Below are positions 1 through 7,457 of a stretch of DNA of 32,823 nt, piece by piece (the first letter of the stretch is position 1; every line of letters starts with the position of its first letter). The position numbers and the translations under genes were made by a program. This DNA is from Halieaceae bacterium (GTDB taxonomy: Bacteria > Pseudomonadota > Gammaproteobacteria > Pseudomonadales > Halieaceae): the NCBI GenBank assembly GCA_003523185.1, contig DPGN01000032.1, positions 5,139 through 37,961 of the forward strand, in the 5' to 3' direction. Under the pieces are notes generated by a model. It saw only the letters and a program-made list of their open reading frames with translations. It had not been told where the DNA came from and did not search any database.

Positions 1-1
1 G

Positions 2-424
2 CCCGTAGCCCTACCTCAGGGTGGCAGCCTAGAGGGCAACGTCGAACTCTTTTCAGTGATGTACGCCATGACGAGTGGTGCAGTCACCGCGTCGATGGTT
101 GCTTACATCACCGCGCAATACTGCGACGTGCAGCTGTTCCATTTCTGGAAACGTGTCACCAAAGGTAAGCACCTTTGGATTCGGAATAACTTCAGCACGC
201 TTTTGAGTCAGTTGGTCGACTCCGTCATGGTGGTTACCGTGACGTTTGGCGCCGTGTTCTATCGAGGTGAGATTACGCTATCCACACTCCTTGTATTGGT
301 CGCTAGCAACTACGGTTTTAAGGCGACTGTGGCACTGCTGGATACAATTCCGCTCTACATTCTCGTTGCTAGACTTCGCAGCTACCTTCAACTCGGCCCC
401 GACGAAATTGCCGCAGCCGAATAA
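2..424 (+). CDS. Queuosine precursor transporter, YhhQ/DUF165 family (5' end outside window)
   Basis: Membrane protein of the QPTR (YhhQ, DUF165/VUT) family, which imports a 7-deazaguanine queuosine precursor across the inner membrane for tRNA modification. The frame is open from base 2, so about 140 C-terminal codons are visible and the true start lies upstream; the GTG at 56 and ATG at 59 are internal. The visible part has the family hallmarks: a helix with S-L-x-A-Y-like spacing (ASMVAYITAQ) followed by QYCDVQLFHFWK, a basic loop ending WIRNN, then S-x-L-x-x-Q-x-x-D-S with polar residues inside a membrane helix, and a last hydrophobic helix near the C-terminus. It converges on hda with a 14-bp gap. 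Family assignment is from motif memory; the substrate is inferred from the family. Confidence 0.85.
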   Translation, partial: PVALPQGGSLEGNVELFSVMYAMTSGAVTASMVAYITAQYCDVQLFHFWKRVTKGKHLWIRNNFSTLLSQLVDSVMVVTVTFGAVFYRGEITLSTLLVLVASNYGFKATVALLDTIPLYILVARLRSYLQLGPDEIAAAE

Positions 425-439
425 GCGCTGCGTCGTCGG

Positions 440-1129
440 TCAAAGACCGAGGAGCTTCAAAAACGGAATAGTAGGCGATCGTTTTTCCACCAGCGTCGAC
501 TCGTCAATGGTAGCAATCACATTCACCGCATCCAGGGGTCGACGCTGAATTCGCATCGTAAGGTAGCGCGCAACATCATCGCTAAGTAGCAAACCGCGAT
601 CATGTGCCAAATGACCAAGCAGTCGCTCAAAATCGTCCAATTCCCAGGCAGGCAGTTTGAAGGTGGTCAACAACGAGAGTCTCGATTGCAGATCAGCAAA
701 CACGTTCTTCAAGCCAGCGGGCGACTGAGTTGCAGATGCAAGAAATGGTGTACCTGTCTCTGCACATCGGTTGTAACAATGGAACAACGCCTCTTGCCAC
801 GAACGATGCCCATCGATGAGGTGAATATCATCGACAACCACCATGGTGTCGTTCTCCGCATGTTCCAGTACCGCCTCGGGTGGGTACTCGAGCAAGGATT
901 CCATGGGCAGATAACGCGCACTGGGCTTGGTGGCACAGCAAGCTTGTAGAAAATGACTCTTTCCTTGCCCCTCGGACGCCCACAGGAAGAAACCGGTTCC
1001 ACCCTGATCCAGCAGTGCCCTAGCGAAGCTCTCGACCTGACCAGTTACCTCGCGAGATACCCAATGACTCCAGGTGGCGCCAGGATTCGCCGATATAGGC
1101 AGGACCAACTGCGCTGATCGATCACTCAT
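440..1129 (-). CDS. hda: DnaA regulatory inactivator Hda
   Basis: AAA+ protein that, bound to the DNA-loaded sliding clamp, stimulates ATP hydrolysis by DnaA and so prevents re-initiation of replication. At 229 aa it has the usual Hda length. The N-terminus carries a clamp-binding peptide QLVLPI (residues 7-12), as in E. coli QLSLPL. The P-loop is the Hda-type degenerate form ASEGQGKS (51-58), Walker B is VVVDDIH (97-103), an arginine-finger candidate lies in LQSRL (R150), and RRPLDAV near 196-202 is the sensor-2 region. The C-terminus IPFLKLLGL is typical. ATG start. It is the last gene of a minus-strand run DUF2066-perM-hda, 9 bp after the permease gene, an order shared with pseudomonads. 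DnaA itself is longer and has a DNA-binding domain IV, absent here. Confidence 0.95.
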   Translation of the reverse strand: MSDRSAQLVLPISANPGATWSHWVSREVTGQVESFARALLDQGGTGFFLWASEGQGKSHFLQACCATKPSARYLPMESLLEYPPEAVLEHAENDTMVVVDDIHLIDGHRSWQEALFHCYNRCAETGTPFLASATQSPAGLKNVFADLQSRLSLLTTFKLPAWELDDFERLLGHLAHDRGLLLSDDVARYLTMRIQRRPLDAVNVIATIDESTLVEKRSPTIPFLKLLGL

Positions 1130-1138
1130 AAATCAGAC

Positions 1139-2221
1139 TTAGTCCGCGTTGTAGACGTCAGTAGAAAGATAGGCGTCAACAAGACGTCGACCAAATACGA
1201 GCAAGACGGCTGCCACAGGGAGTGCAACCAATACACCCGTGAAGCCCGCTAACTGCCCGCCAGCCATCAGCGCGAAAATCACGGCGACAGGATGGAGCCC
1301 TATTCGGTCCCCAATCAAGATAGGCGTGAGAAGAAAGCTCTCAATCAGCTGACCGATGACAAAGACGAACGCCACCAAACCCAGCGCTAGCGGATCGAGT
1401 CCGAACTGGAAGTACCCCACAATCATTGCACTACCAATGCCAATCACCGCGCCTGCGTAAGGAATCAGGGCAGCCACCCCTGCCATTAAGCCCAGCAGAA
1501 CAGCGTAATTCAGTCCTACCAGCCAGAGACCAAAGCTATACATGAGCGCCTGTGCGCCCATAACGACGAACTGTCCACGAACGAATGCCTCGAGCACACC
1601 GTGGGCCTCGGCGACAGATTCCGTCACTTTGGTCACCCATGCGCGCGGTACAAGCTTTAGAAGGCCCGCCATCATGAGGTCCCAATCGCGCATTAGATAA
1701 AAGGCCACAACGGGAATGAGCGCGAGATTGAGAATGCCGGCGATCAGCGACAGGCTAGACGTCGTCACTTTCTGAACAACCCCGCCGGTTACTTGCCCGA
1801 CGGACTGCCAGTGCTCGGACAGGCTGGTTTGCCAATCGATGCTCGGTAATGCAACTGGACTCAGATTCAGCCGAGACTGTAATTTCGGTACGGCAACTTC
1901 AGAGACCCACCGATATGCATCGGGAATCGCGGCTGCCAATTGGGATAACTGCTGTATGAGAGCCGGAATCACGACCGCGGCGATAATGACAAGGATCGCC
2001 ATTAACAACGCAAACACCAAAGCAACGCCGCTGGTGCGGGTGAAGCCGCGTGCCTCAAGCCGGTCTACAAGAGGATCACCCAAGTAGGCAATCAGCGCAC
2101 CGACCACAAAGGGCATCAGGATGTCTCTCAGCTGTACGAATAGGAGTAGCACCAACACAACGGCGACGAGTACGGGTAACCATCGCAAAGTGCTGGACTG
2201 CGCAGTCGGTTGGTCTGTCAC
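1139..2221 (-). CDS. AI-2E family transporter / PerM-like permease
   Basis: Polytopic inner-membrane protein of the AI-2E exporter/PerM family (Pfam AI-2E_transport); substrates of most members are unknown. About 360 aa. Two N-terminal helices follow a short cytoplasmic leader (LPVLVAVVLVLLLFV; MPFVVGALIAYLGDPLVDRL), then a soluble segment, then several C-terminal helices with the conserved Y-A-V-L-L-G and I-P-Y-A-G region and the terminal G-F-x-G-V-L-V-A-L-P-V-A. I prefer the GTG start at 2221: it overlaps the DUF2066 stop as GTGA and has a GGGAG Shine-Dalgarno 8 nt upstream. An in-frame ATG at 2236 would add five residues. Adjacency to hda and purM is conserved in gammaproteobacteria. No direct evidence for AI-2 transport. 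Confidence 0.9.
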   Translation of the reverse strand: MTDQPTAQSSTLRWLPVLVAVVLVLLLFVQLRDILMPFVVGALIAYLGDPLVDRLEARGFTRTSGVALVFALLMAILVIIAAVVIPALIQQLSQLAAAIPDAYRWVSEVAVPKLQSRLNLSPVALPSIDWQTSLSEHWQSVGQVTGGVVQKVTTSSLSLIAGILNLALIPVVAFYLMRDWDLMMAGLLKLVPRAWVTKVTESVAEAHGVLEAFVRGQFVVMGAQALMYSFGLWLVGLNYAVLLGLMAGVAALIPYAGAVIGIGSAMIVGYFQFGLDPLALGLVAFVFVIGQLIESFLLTPILIGDRIGLHPVAVIFALMAGGQLAGFTGVLVALPVAAVLLVFGRRLVDAYLSTDVYNAD

Positions 2222-3267
2222 TGAATGCTCTCCCATGTAAGGTCTAGTTGTGCTCGATTAGTTGCTGATTGCACACGCAACCCTGATCGACTTGGAATCA
2301 GTCGAGCAACCTCCTCGGCTGAAGAGACCCCGACAACGCGGTAGGTCAGCGTGTTCTGGCCCACTGAGTCAATGCGCAGTTCAACCAACTCTGCCAACTG
2401 TTTGAATACGGTTGATACTGCCCGGTAGTCAGCAAACGAGCTGACCCCGCGCACCGTAACGGCAATGGCATCTGATACTTCGAACTGCTGCAGTGTCACA
2501 GCTAATGAGTCGCGCATAGCATCAACAGCAAGATCGACACCCTCATCCCAGATGCCGTCCAAGTCACTGAGGCGCATCTGTTTGTGTATCTCGCCATCGG
2601 GCCCAACGTAATACCAATCAACGAGTTTGCTGCCGTCGCTTAAATCGATCCAACGACCCACCAGTGAATGCTCAGAACCATAGCGAAGTGACCCTTGCCG
2701 AATCTGGTCGAAATCTCGAGTCCAAAGCGCGTTAACGGGCACTGTTGCCGCATCGGTCAGATCCAGCAGCGGGAATCGCGCTTCAACCCCGCGGGCCTCG
2801 AAGCGCTCGATGGACGGCACCAGTAAATCCACATCATCGGAGCGCGCAGCGAACCGCCGCGAGAAGGGCTCATCCAACGCCACCCACACCACCACGGGTG
2901 GTCTGCGTTGCTCCCAGTACGGAACCGATTCATCCCTAAACAGGCTTCGAACGAATGCGTCATCGAACTCGAGGAAGACGACATCGCCTTCCTCGTCCTC
3001 ACGATAGCTATAGAGCAGCACATGTTCTTGCGCACTACCCACAGCCTCTCGGAATGCTGCCTCATCGAGAATAGCCTCATTGCCAGAAACTTTTATCAAC
3101 AGCCGCGTCAATCCCTCCCGAGCTGCACGCGATAGCTCAGCACTTCCTCTATCTGCAACGGCAACCTGCTCAGAGAAAAAACTATCTTGAGCCGCTGCTG
3201 TTACAGGCAGCGCCAGCCACCCGAAAACCAGCGCAAGAGGAAAAAACTGTCTATAAAAAAGTCTCAT
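2218..3267 (-). CDS. DUF2066 domain-containing exported protein
   Basis: Unknown-function protein of 349 aa that I place in DUF2066 from its sequence pattern and its position beside perM/hda and divergent from purM. The N-terminus is a signal peptide: basic start MRLFYRQF, hydrophobic core, and an A-A-A|Q-D cleavage site near residue 26. It has no further membrane helix, so it is probably periplasmic. Recognisable stretches are the repeated pattern around GLTRLLIKVSGNEAIL (early mature region) and VVVWVALDE near the middle. ATG start just after a poorly A-rich leader. Its stop overlaps the downstream permease gene by 4 bp, so the two are probably translationally coupled. Function cannot be read from the sequence. 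Confidence 0.85.
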   Translation of the reverse strand: MRLFYRQFFPLALVFGWLALPVTAAAQDSFFSEQVAVADRGSAELSRAAREGLTRLLIKVSGNEAILDEAAFREAVGSAQEHVLLYSYREDEEGDVVFLEFDDAFVRSLFRDESVPYWEQRRPPVVVWVALDEPFSRRFAARSDDVDLLVPSIERFEARGVEARFPLLDLTDAATVPVNALWTRDFDQIRQGSLRYGSEHSLVGRWIDLSDGSKLVDWYYVGPDGEIHKQMRLSDLDGIWDEGVDLAVDAMRDSLAVTLQQFEVSDAIAVTVRGVSSFADYRAVSTVFKQLAELVELRIDSVGQNTLTYRVVGVSSAEEVARLIPSRSGLRVQSATNRAQLDLTWESIQ

Positions 3268-3332
3268 ATAACGAGTTTAACAGCGAAAGTTGTCTCGGTC
3301 GCTTTCCTCTCACTTTGCCAGCGAGTAACCTT

Positions 3333-3348
3333 CTCTCCGTGACGAGAG
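3333..3348 (+). promoter_or_regulatory. Hairpin overlapping the purM ribosome binding site
   Basis: Perfect inverted repeat CTCTC-N6-GAGAG. The 3' arm contains most of the GAGAGG Shine-Dalgarno (3344-3349) that sits 6 nt before the purM ATG at 3356, so folding would hide it. Seen directly; a regulatory role is inference. It does not resemble the PurR operator. Confidence 0.35.
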
Positions 3349-3355
3349 GCCAGCT

Positions 3356-4396
3356 ATGACAGACGAACAAACATCCCCTGGTTTGACCTATAAAGATGCA
3401 GGCGTTGATATCGACGCCGGGAATGCATTGGTCGATCGCATCAAGCACATTTCAAAAGCGACCCGACGGCCTGAAGTCTTAGGAGGGTTGGGAGGATTTG
3501 GTGCACTTTGTGAGATCCCAGAGGGCTACCGAAGCCCTGTCTTGGTATCCGGTACTGACGGGGTTGGCACTAAACTCCGTCTTGCCATGCAGCTCGGCAG
3601 GCACAACACCATCGGCATCGACCTTGTCGCCATGTGCAGTAACGATATTGCCGTGGTGGGCGCCGAACCGCTGCTTTTCCTCGACTATTACGCCACCGGT
3701 AAATTGAACGTTGATGTAGCGGCCGATGTCATCGAGGGCATTGGTAAAGGGTGTGAGCTCGCGGGTGCAGCGCTTGTCGGCGGTGAAACAGCTGAAATGC
3801 CGGGCATGTATGAAGGCGACGACTACGACCTTGCCGGATTTTGCGTTGGTGTCGTGGAAAAAAATCAGATTATCGACGGTCACAAAGTTGCACCGGGTGA
3901 CAAGATCATTGCGATTGCCTCATCAGGACCGCATTCAAACGGGTATTCGTTGATCCGTAAGATTATTGAGGTGTCCGGTGCTGACCTGTCAGCGCCCTGC
4001 GGTGAAACGACCTTGGCTGATGCGCTGATGGCTCCTACAGAGATTTACAACAAACCTCTTCTTGCACTTCAGCGGGAAATAAAACCGCATGCATTAGCGC
4101 ACATTACGGGAGGTGGTCTGTTGGAAAATATTCCTCGCGTGCTGCCTCACGGTTGCTCGGCCATCCTCGATAAACAAACCTGGGCCCTTCCCCCTGTCTT
4201 CCAGTGGCTGGCCACAGCGGGTGGTGTTGCTGAAGAAGAAATGCATCGAACCTTCAACTGCGGCATTGGCATGACCGTCATAGTCGGTCCCAGCAAGGCG
4301 GAGGCTGCCCTTCAGTTACTCTCAGGTCAGGGTTTCAACTGTTGGGAGCTCGGTACCATCGCTGAAGGTAACGGTGTCGTGGAGTTCACTTCTTGA
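3356..4396 (+). CDS. purM: Phosphoribosylformylglycinamidine cyclo-ligase (AIR synthetase)
   Basis: Cytosolic ATP-dependent enzyme of de novo purine synthesis converting FGAM to AIR. At 346 aa it is the standard length. Family signatures are all present: LTYKDAGVDIDAGN near the N-terminus, GGFGALCEIP, SGTDGVGTKLRLA, IDLVAMCSND, VGGETAEMPGMY and, further on, GPHSNGYSLIRK and HITGGGLLENIPR. ATG start with GAGAGG upstream, partly inside a small hairpin. It is the first gene of purM-purN-DUF3108; its stop overlaps the TTG start of purN (TTGA). The 88-bp gap to the divergent DUF2066 gene must hold promoters for both directions. No anomaly seen in the protein. Confidence 0.97.
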   Translation: MTDEQTSPGLTYKDAGVDIDAGNALVDRIKHISKATRRPEVLGGLGGFGALCEIPEGYRSPVLVSGTDGVGTKLRLAMQLGRHNTIGIDLVAMCSNDIAVVGAEPLLFLDYYATGKLNVDVAADVIEGIGKGCELAGAALVGGETAEMPGMYEGDDYDLAGFCVGVVEKNQIIDGHKVAPGDKIIAIASSGPHSNGYSLIRKIIEVSGADLSAPCGETTLADALMAPTEIYNKPLLALQREIKPHALAHITGGGLLENIPRVLPHGCSAILDKQTWALPPVFQWLATAGGVAEEEMHRTFNCGIGMTVIVGPSKAEAALQLLSGQGFNCWELGTIAEGNGVVEFTS

Positions 4397-5055
4397 GTCT
4401 GATCTCCGATAAGCGGATTTCGATTCTCATTTCGGGGCGCGGCTCCAACATGGGGGCTTTCCTCAAAGCTGAGCGCCGCGGAGCGCTGAGCGGGCAGGTG
4501 GTGCGGGTAATTAGTAACCGTCCGGACGCAGCCGGCCTCGCAACCGCATCGGACGCAGGCGTAGCCACCACCGTTGTTGATCACACCTTGTATGAATCGA
4601 GGGAGGCCTTTGACGCAGCGCTTGCAGAGGCGGTCAAGAAAGACAATCCCGATGTGGTCGTTCTAGCCGGCTTCATGCGCATCCTTACGCCGGTATTCAT
4701 CGATGCCTTTATGGGAAAGCTGATGAACGTTCACCCATCTCTGTTGCCTAACTACCCAGGACTGAACACGCATCAGCGCGCCATCGATAATGGTGACAGG
4801 GAAGCAGGAGCGACAGTCCATTACGTAACCAATGAGCTCGACGGGGGACCACCCATTTTGCAGGTCAGCGTGCCGATCGAATCCGGTGATGATGCAGACT
4901 CACTTGCCGCTCGAATATTGGACTTCGAGCACGTTATTTTTCCGGAGGCGGTCAATTGGCACCTGCAAGGTCGGTTAGCCCACGAGGCAGACGGCGCCTA
5001 TCTTGACGGCAAAAAACTGCCCCCAACCGGCACGCTCTGGAAATGGCAGGCATGA
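4393..5055 (+). CDS. purN: Phosphoribosylglycinamide formyltransferase (GAR transformylase)
   Basis: Transfers the formyl group from 10-formyl-THF to GAR in purine synthesis. 220 aa, close to the E. coli enzyme (212). The phosphate-binding loop ISGRGSNM lies at residues 13-20; the catalytic triad is visible as N112 and H114 in MNVHPSLLP and D150 in ELDGGP. The start is a TTG at 4393 overlapping the purM stop by 4 nt, with GGAG 8 nt upstream; no ATG occurs before the GRGSNM motif, so a later start would destroy the fold. Coupled translation with purM is therefore likely. The following DUF3108 gene overlaps its end. Confidence 0.96.
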   Translation: MSLISDKRISILISGRGSNMGAFLKAERRGALSGQVVRVISNRPDAAGLATASDAGVATTVVDHTLYESREAFDAALAEAVKKDNPDVVVLAGFMRILTPVFIDAFMGKLMNVHPSLLPNYPGLNTHQRAIDNGDREAGATVHYVTNELDGGPPILQVSVPIESGDDADSLAARILDFEHVIFPEAVNWHLQGRLAHEADGAYLDGKKLPPTGTLWKWQA

Positions 5056-5822
5056 GTTCGCGGTTCTTCCATACCACCGTAGCAGGGCGGGTTGCAGGTC
5101 TGTTTTTATGTTGCCTCGTCAATGGTCTGGCATGGGCCACGGAATCTAATTTCTCAGAGACGACGACGGATAAGACGCAGGCCGTATCGTCGCTACGAAC
5201 CTTCGATGCGCTTTATAAAACCTCAGCCCTCGGCATGACCCTCGATCTGAGACGATCTCTGACTCAGGAGGGTGACACCTACACACTAAGCAGCCGCGGT
5301 AAAAACATGCTGATCAACATGAACGAATCTGCCGATTTTCGAATCGTTGACGGCGCAATTGAGGGCATTCGCTTCGACTCTAAAGTCAAATCACTCAAAA
5401 CGAACAAACGAGCTGTTCGCTTCGACCAGTCGGCTGGGGTTATCGATAGCATGAAGCGCGGCGACTGGACTCAGCATCCATGGGAGCCCGGCGTCTTGGA
5501 CCGTTTTTCGCAGCAGCAACAGCTCCGCCTTACCCTACTTGGTGAGGAGGAACCGCCCGAGACATTGGAATTTAGGGTGGTTGACGGCCCCAAAGTGAGC
5601 GACAAACGCTGGCAACGACTGCCTGATGAAGTAATCGAAACACCCTTAGGTCAAATCAACACAGTCAAATACCGAGCGGTTCACACTAACCCCGACAAGC
5701 GAGCTTCAGAAATATGGCTTGCACCCGAGCTTGATTACCTGATGGTGAAGACCATTCATGTCGAGCGATCTTCAACGGTGAAGGTGATGATTAAGTCTCT
5801 AAACTGGCTAGACGGCGCGTAA
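5052..5822 (+). CDS. DUF3108 domain-containing exported protein
   Basis: Unknown-function protein, about 256 aa, third gene of the purM-purN unit, a position where pseudomonads and marine gammaproteobacteria also carry a DUF3108 gene. The N-terminus is a Sec signal peptide (VAGRVAGLFLCCLVNGLAWA, cleavage before TES), so it is expected in the periplasm. The mature part is rich in beta-strand-like segments (FDALYKTSALGMTLDLRRSL; YRAVHTNPDKRASEIWLAPE), consistent with a beta-barrel or lipocalin-like fold, but that is inference. I chose the ATG at 5052 because it overlaps the purN stop (ATGA); an in-frame ATG at 5043 would add three residues. No link to purine metabolism can be seen besides position. 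Confidence 0.85.
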   Translation: MSSRFFHTTVAGRVAGLFLCCLVNGLAWATESNFSETTTDKTQAVSSLRTFDALYKTSALGMTLDLRRSLTQEGDTYTLSSRGKNMLINMNESADFRIVDGAIEGIRFDSKVKSLKTNKRAVRFDQSAGVIDSMKRGDWTQHPWEPGVLDRFSQQQQLRLTLLGEEEPPETLEFRVVDGPKVSDKRWQRLPDEVIETPLGQINTVKYRAVHTNPDKRASEIWLAPELDYLMVKTIHVERSSTVKVMIKSLNWLDGA

Positions 5823-5869
5823 GTATCCGCGTAGCTTTCTATAAACGCTCGCTGAAGACGCTCGTTATC

Positions 5870-6436
5870 CTAGGTCTTTGGCAAGGTAACGCCGGTTTGC
5901 CCCTGGTACTTACCACCGCGATCGGCGTAGCTGGTCTCACAAACCTCATCGGATTCGAAGAACAACATTTGAGCAACGCCTTCGTTAGCGTAGATCTTCG
6001 CTGGCAGTGTTGTGGTGTTCGAAAACTCGAGCGTTACATGACCTTCCCACTCCGGCTCAAGCGGTGTCACGTTAACGATGATGCCGCAGCGCGCGTAGGT
6101 GGACTTGCCGAGACAAACCGTCAACACATTTCGTGGAATTCGAAAGTATTCAACGGTCCGCGCCAAAGCGAATGAGTTGGGTGGTATCACGCAAACATCA
6201 CTTTCAACGTCAACAAACGAATCGTTGTCGAACGCCTTGGGATCAACCGTTGCCGAATTGATATTCGTGAAGACCTTGAACTCACGCGAGCATCGGACAT
6301 CGTAGCCGTAACTTGATGTCCCGTAGGAGATCAACTTCTCACCGTCTTTGTGCCTGACCTGCCCTGCCTCATAGGGCTCGATCATTTTGTGTTGCTCCGC
6401 CATACGACGAATCCAGAGGTCTGATTTGATGCTCAC
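5870..6436 (-). CDS. dcd: dCTP deaminase
   Basis: Deaminates dCTP to dUTP, the main supply of dUMP for thymidylate synthesis in gammaproteobacteria. 188 aa, homotrimer family with dUTPase fold. Visible hallmarks: GTSSYGYDVRCS near the N-terminus, the KSTYARCGI motif with the conserved Ser/Arg pair (S112, R116), TPLEPEWEGHVTLEFSN with the catalytic glutamate (E137, equivalent to E138 in E. coli), and GVAQMLFFESDE. The start is GTG with AGGAG 6 nt upstream; the ATG one base away is out of frame. It follows apbC on the same strand with a 30-bp gap, an arrangement I know from pseudomonads. Confidence 0.96.
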   Translation of the reverse strand: MSIKSDLWIRRMAEQHKMIEPYEAGQVRHKDGEKLISYGTSSYGYDVRCSREFKVFTNINSATVDPKAFDNDSFVDVESDVCVIPPNSFALARTVEYFRIPRNVLTVCLGKSTYARCGIIVNVTPLEPEWEGHVTLEFSNTTTLPAKIYANEGVAQMLFFESDEVCETSYADRGGKYQGQTGVTLPKT

Positions 6437-6466
6437 ATTTGCTCCTAAATCGCTTTTTCTAACGAC

Positions 6467-7282
6467 CTACTCAGTCATACTAATTGTGGGGGCTCTCGGC
6501 GCCTCGCTCCCGCTCAGCGTCGCCATAACAGCTGCTGCTGCTTCACGATACGCAGCTGCGACCGAACCGTCCTTATCGACCGCGGATATCGGCGCTCCAG
6601 CGTCACTGGTTTCCCGAATGACACGCGACAAGGGAAGATTCGCAAGAACCGGTGCTTCGTATTCATTTGCCAGAGCTTGGCCACCATCACTGCCAAAAAC
6701 AGGGTCTTCATGGCCGCAATTACTGCAAATATGAGTCGCCATGTTTTGGACCATACCGACGATCGGCACCGACACTTTCTGAAACATCTCGATCGCTCGG
6801 CGCGCATCAATAAGGGCTATATCCTGCGGCGTGGTCACAACAACTGCACCCGCCAGACGAGTTCGCTGAGAGAGCGTAAGCTGAATATCGCCCGTACCCG
6901 GTGGCATATCGACAAACAAGACATCGAGCTCACCCCAGCGCGTCGACTCAATCATCTGCTGTAAGGCACCACTCGCCATCGGTCCGCGCCACACCATGGG
7001 TGTTTTTTCTCTAGTGAGAAATGCCATCGACATGGCACTGACACCATGCGCTTCAATGGGAATAAAAATCTTCTCTTCGATAACGTCGGGCATGACACCG
7101 TCGGCAATGCCCAGTAGGCGCGCCTGACTCGGGCCATAGATGTCCGCATCAAGGAGACCTACCTGGTACCCAAGCTGAGCTGTAGCCACAGCGAGGTTCG
7201 CTGAGACAGTCGATTTGCCGACACCGCCCTTACCAGAAGCGACCGCGACAATGTATTTGACTGCGCCTACGCCTTGACTCAC
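6467..7282 (-). CDS. apbC: Iron-sulfur cluster carrier ApbC/Mrp (P-loop ATPase), short form
   Basis: Cytosolic P-loop ATPase that binds and delivers Fe-S clusters. The deviant Walker A SGKGGVGKST is at residues 16-25, the switch/Walker B region DADIYGPS near 45-52 and FVDMPPGTGD near 123-132, and the cluster-binding CxxC is C186/C189 (ICSNC). The protein is 271 aa, whereas E. coli ApbC is about 370 aa because of an N-terminal DUF59/MIP18 domain; here the P-loop starts at residue 16, so that domain is absent. GTG start with GGGGA upstream. Divergent from metG; a 5-bp GC-rich hairpin (7293-7307, loop AAAAG) lies just upstream of its ribosome binding site. Confidence 0.93.
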   Translation of the reverse strand: MSQGVGAVKYIVAVASGKGGVGKSTVSANLAVATAQLGYQVGLLDADIYGPSQARLLGIADGVMPDVIEEKIFIPIEAHGVSAMSMAFLTREKTPMVWRGPMASGALQQMIESTRWGELDVLFVDMPPGTGDIQLTLSQRTRLAGAVVVTTPQDIALIDARRAIEMFQKVSVPIVGMVQNMATHICSNCGHEDPVFGSDGGQALANEYEAPVLANLPLSRVIRETSDAGAPISAVDKDGSVAAAYREAAAAVMATLSGSEAPRAPTISMTE

Positions 7283-7457
7283 TGCTATTCCCCGCCGAAA
7301 AGCGGCGAGTATATCTCAGCCTTACGCCGACAGGGACACAAGACAGGCACACAGACCAACCTTCGTACTGAAAAGACTGTGAACAAATGACAAGCGCTGT
7401 TCCGACATGACGGGGGAAGCTACAATGGCGCCCGATTCATCATCGGACCACCGTTTT

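Noticed and set aside
56..58. GTG as the real start of the YhhQ-family gene
   Set aside because: The frame stays open to the window edge and the codons before it read as family-like membrane protein, so the gene begins upstream.
602..949. 115-codon plus-strand frame within hda
   Set aside because: Shadow of hda in another frame; hda carries all expected motifs.
3479..3883. 134-codon open frame antisense to purM
   Set aside because: Mirror of a well-conserved purM coding region; no ribosome site or family pattern.
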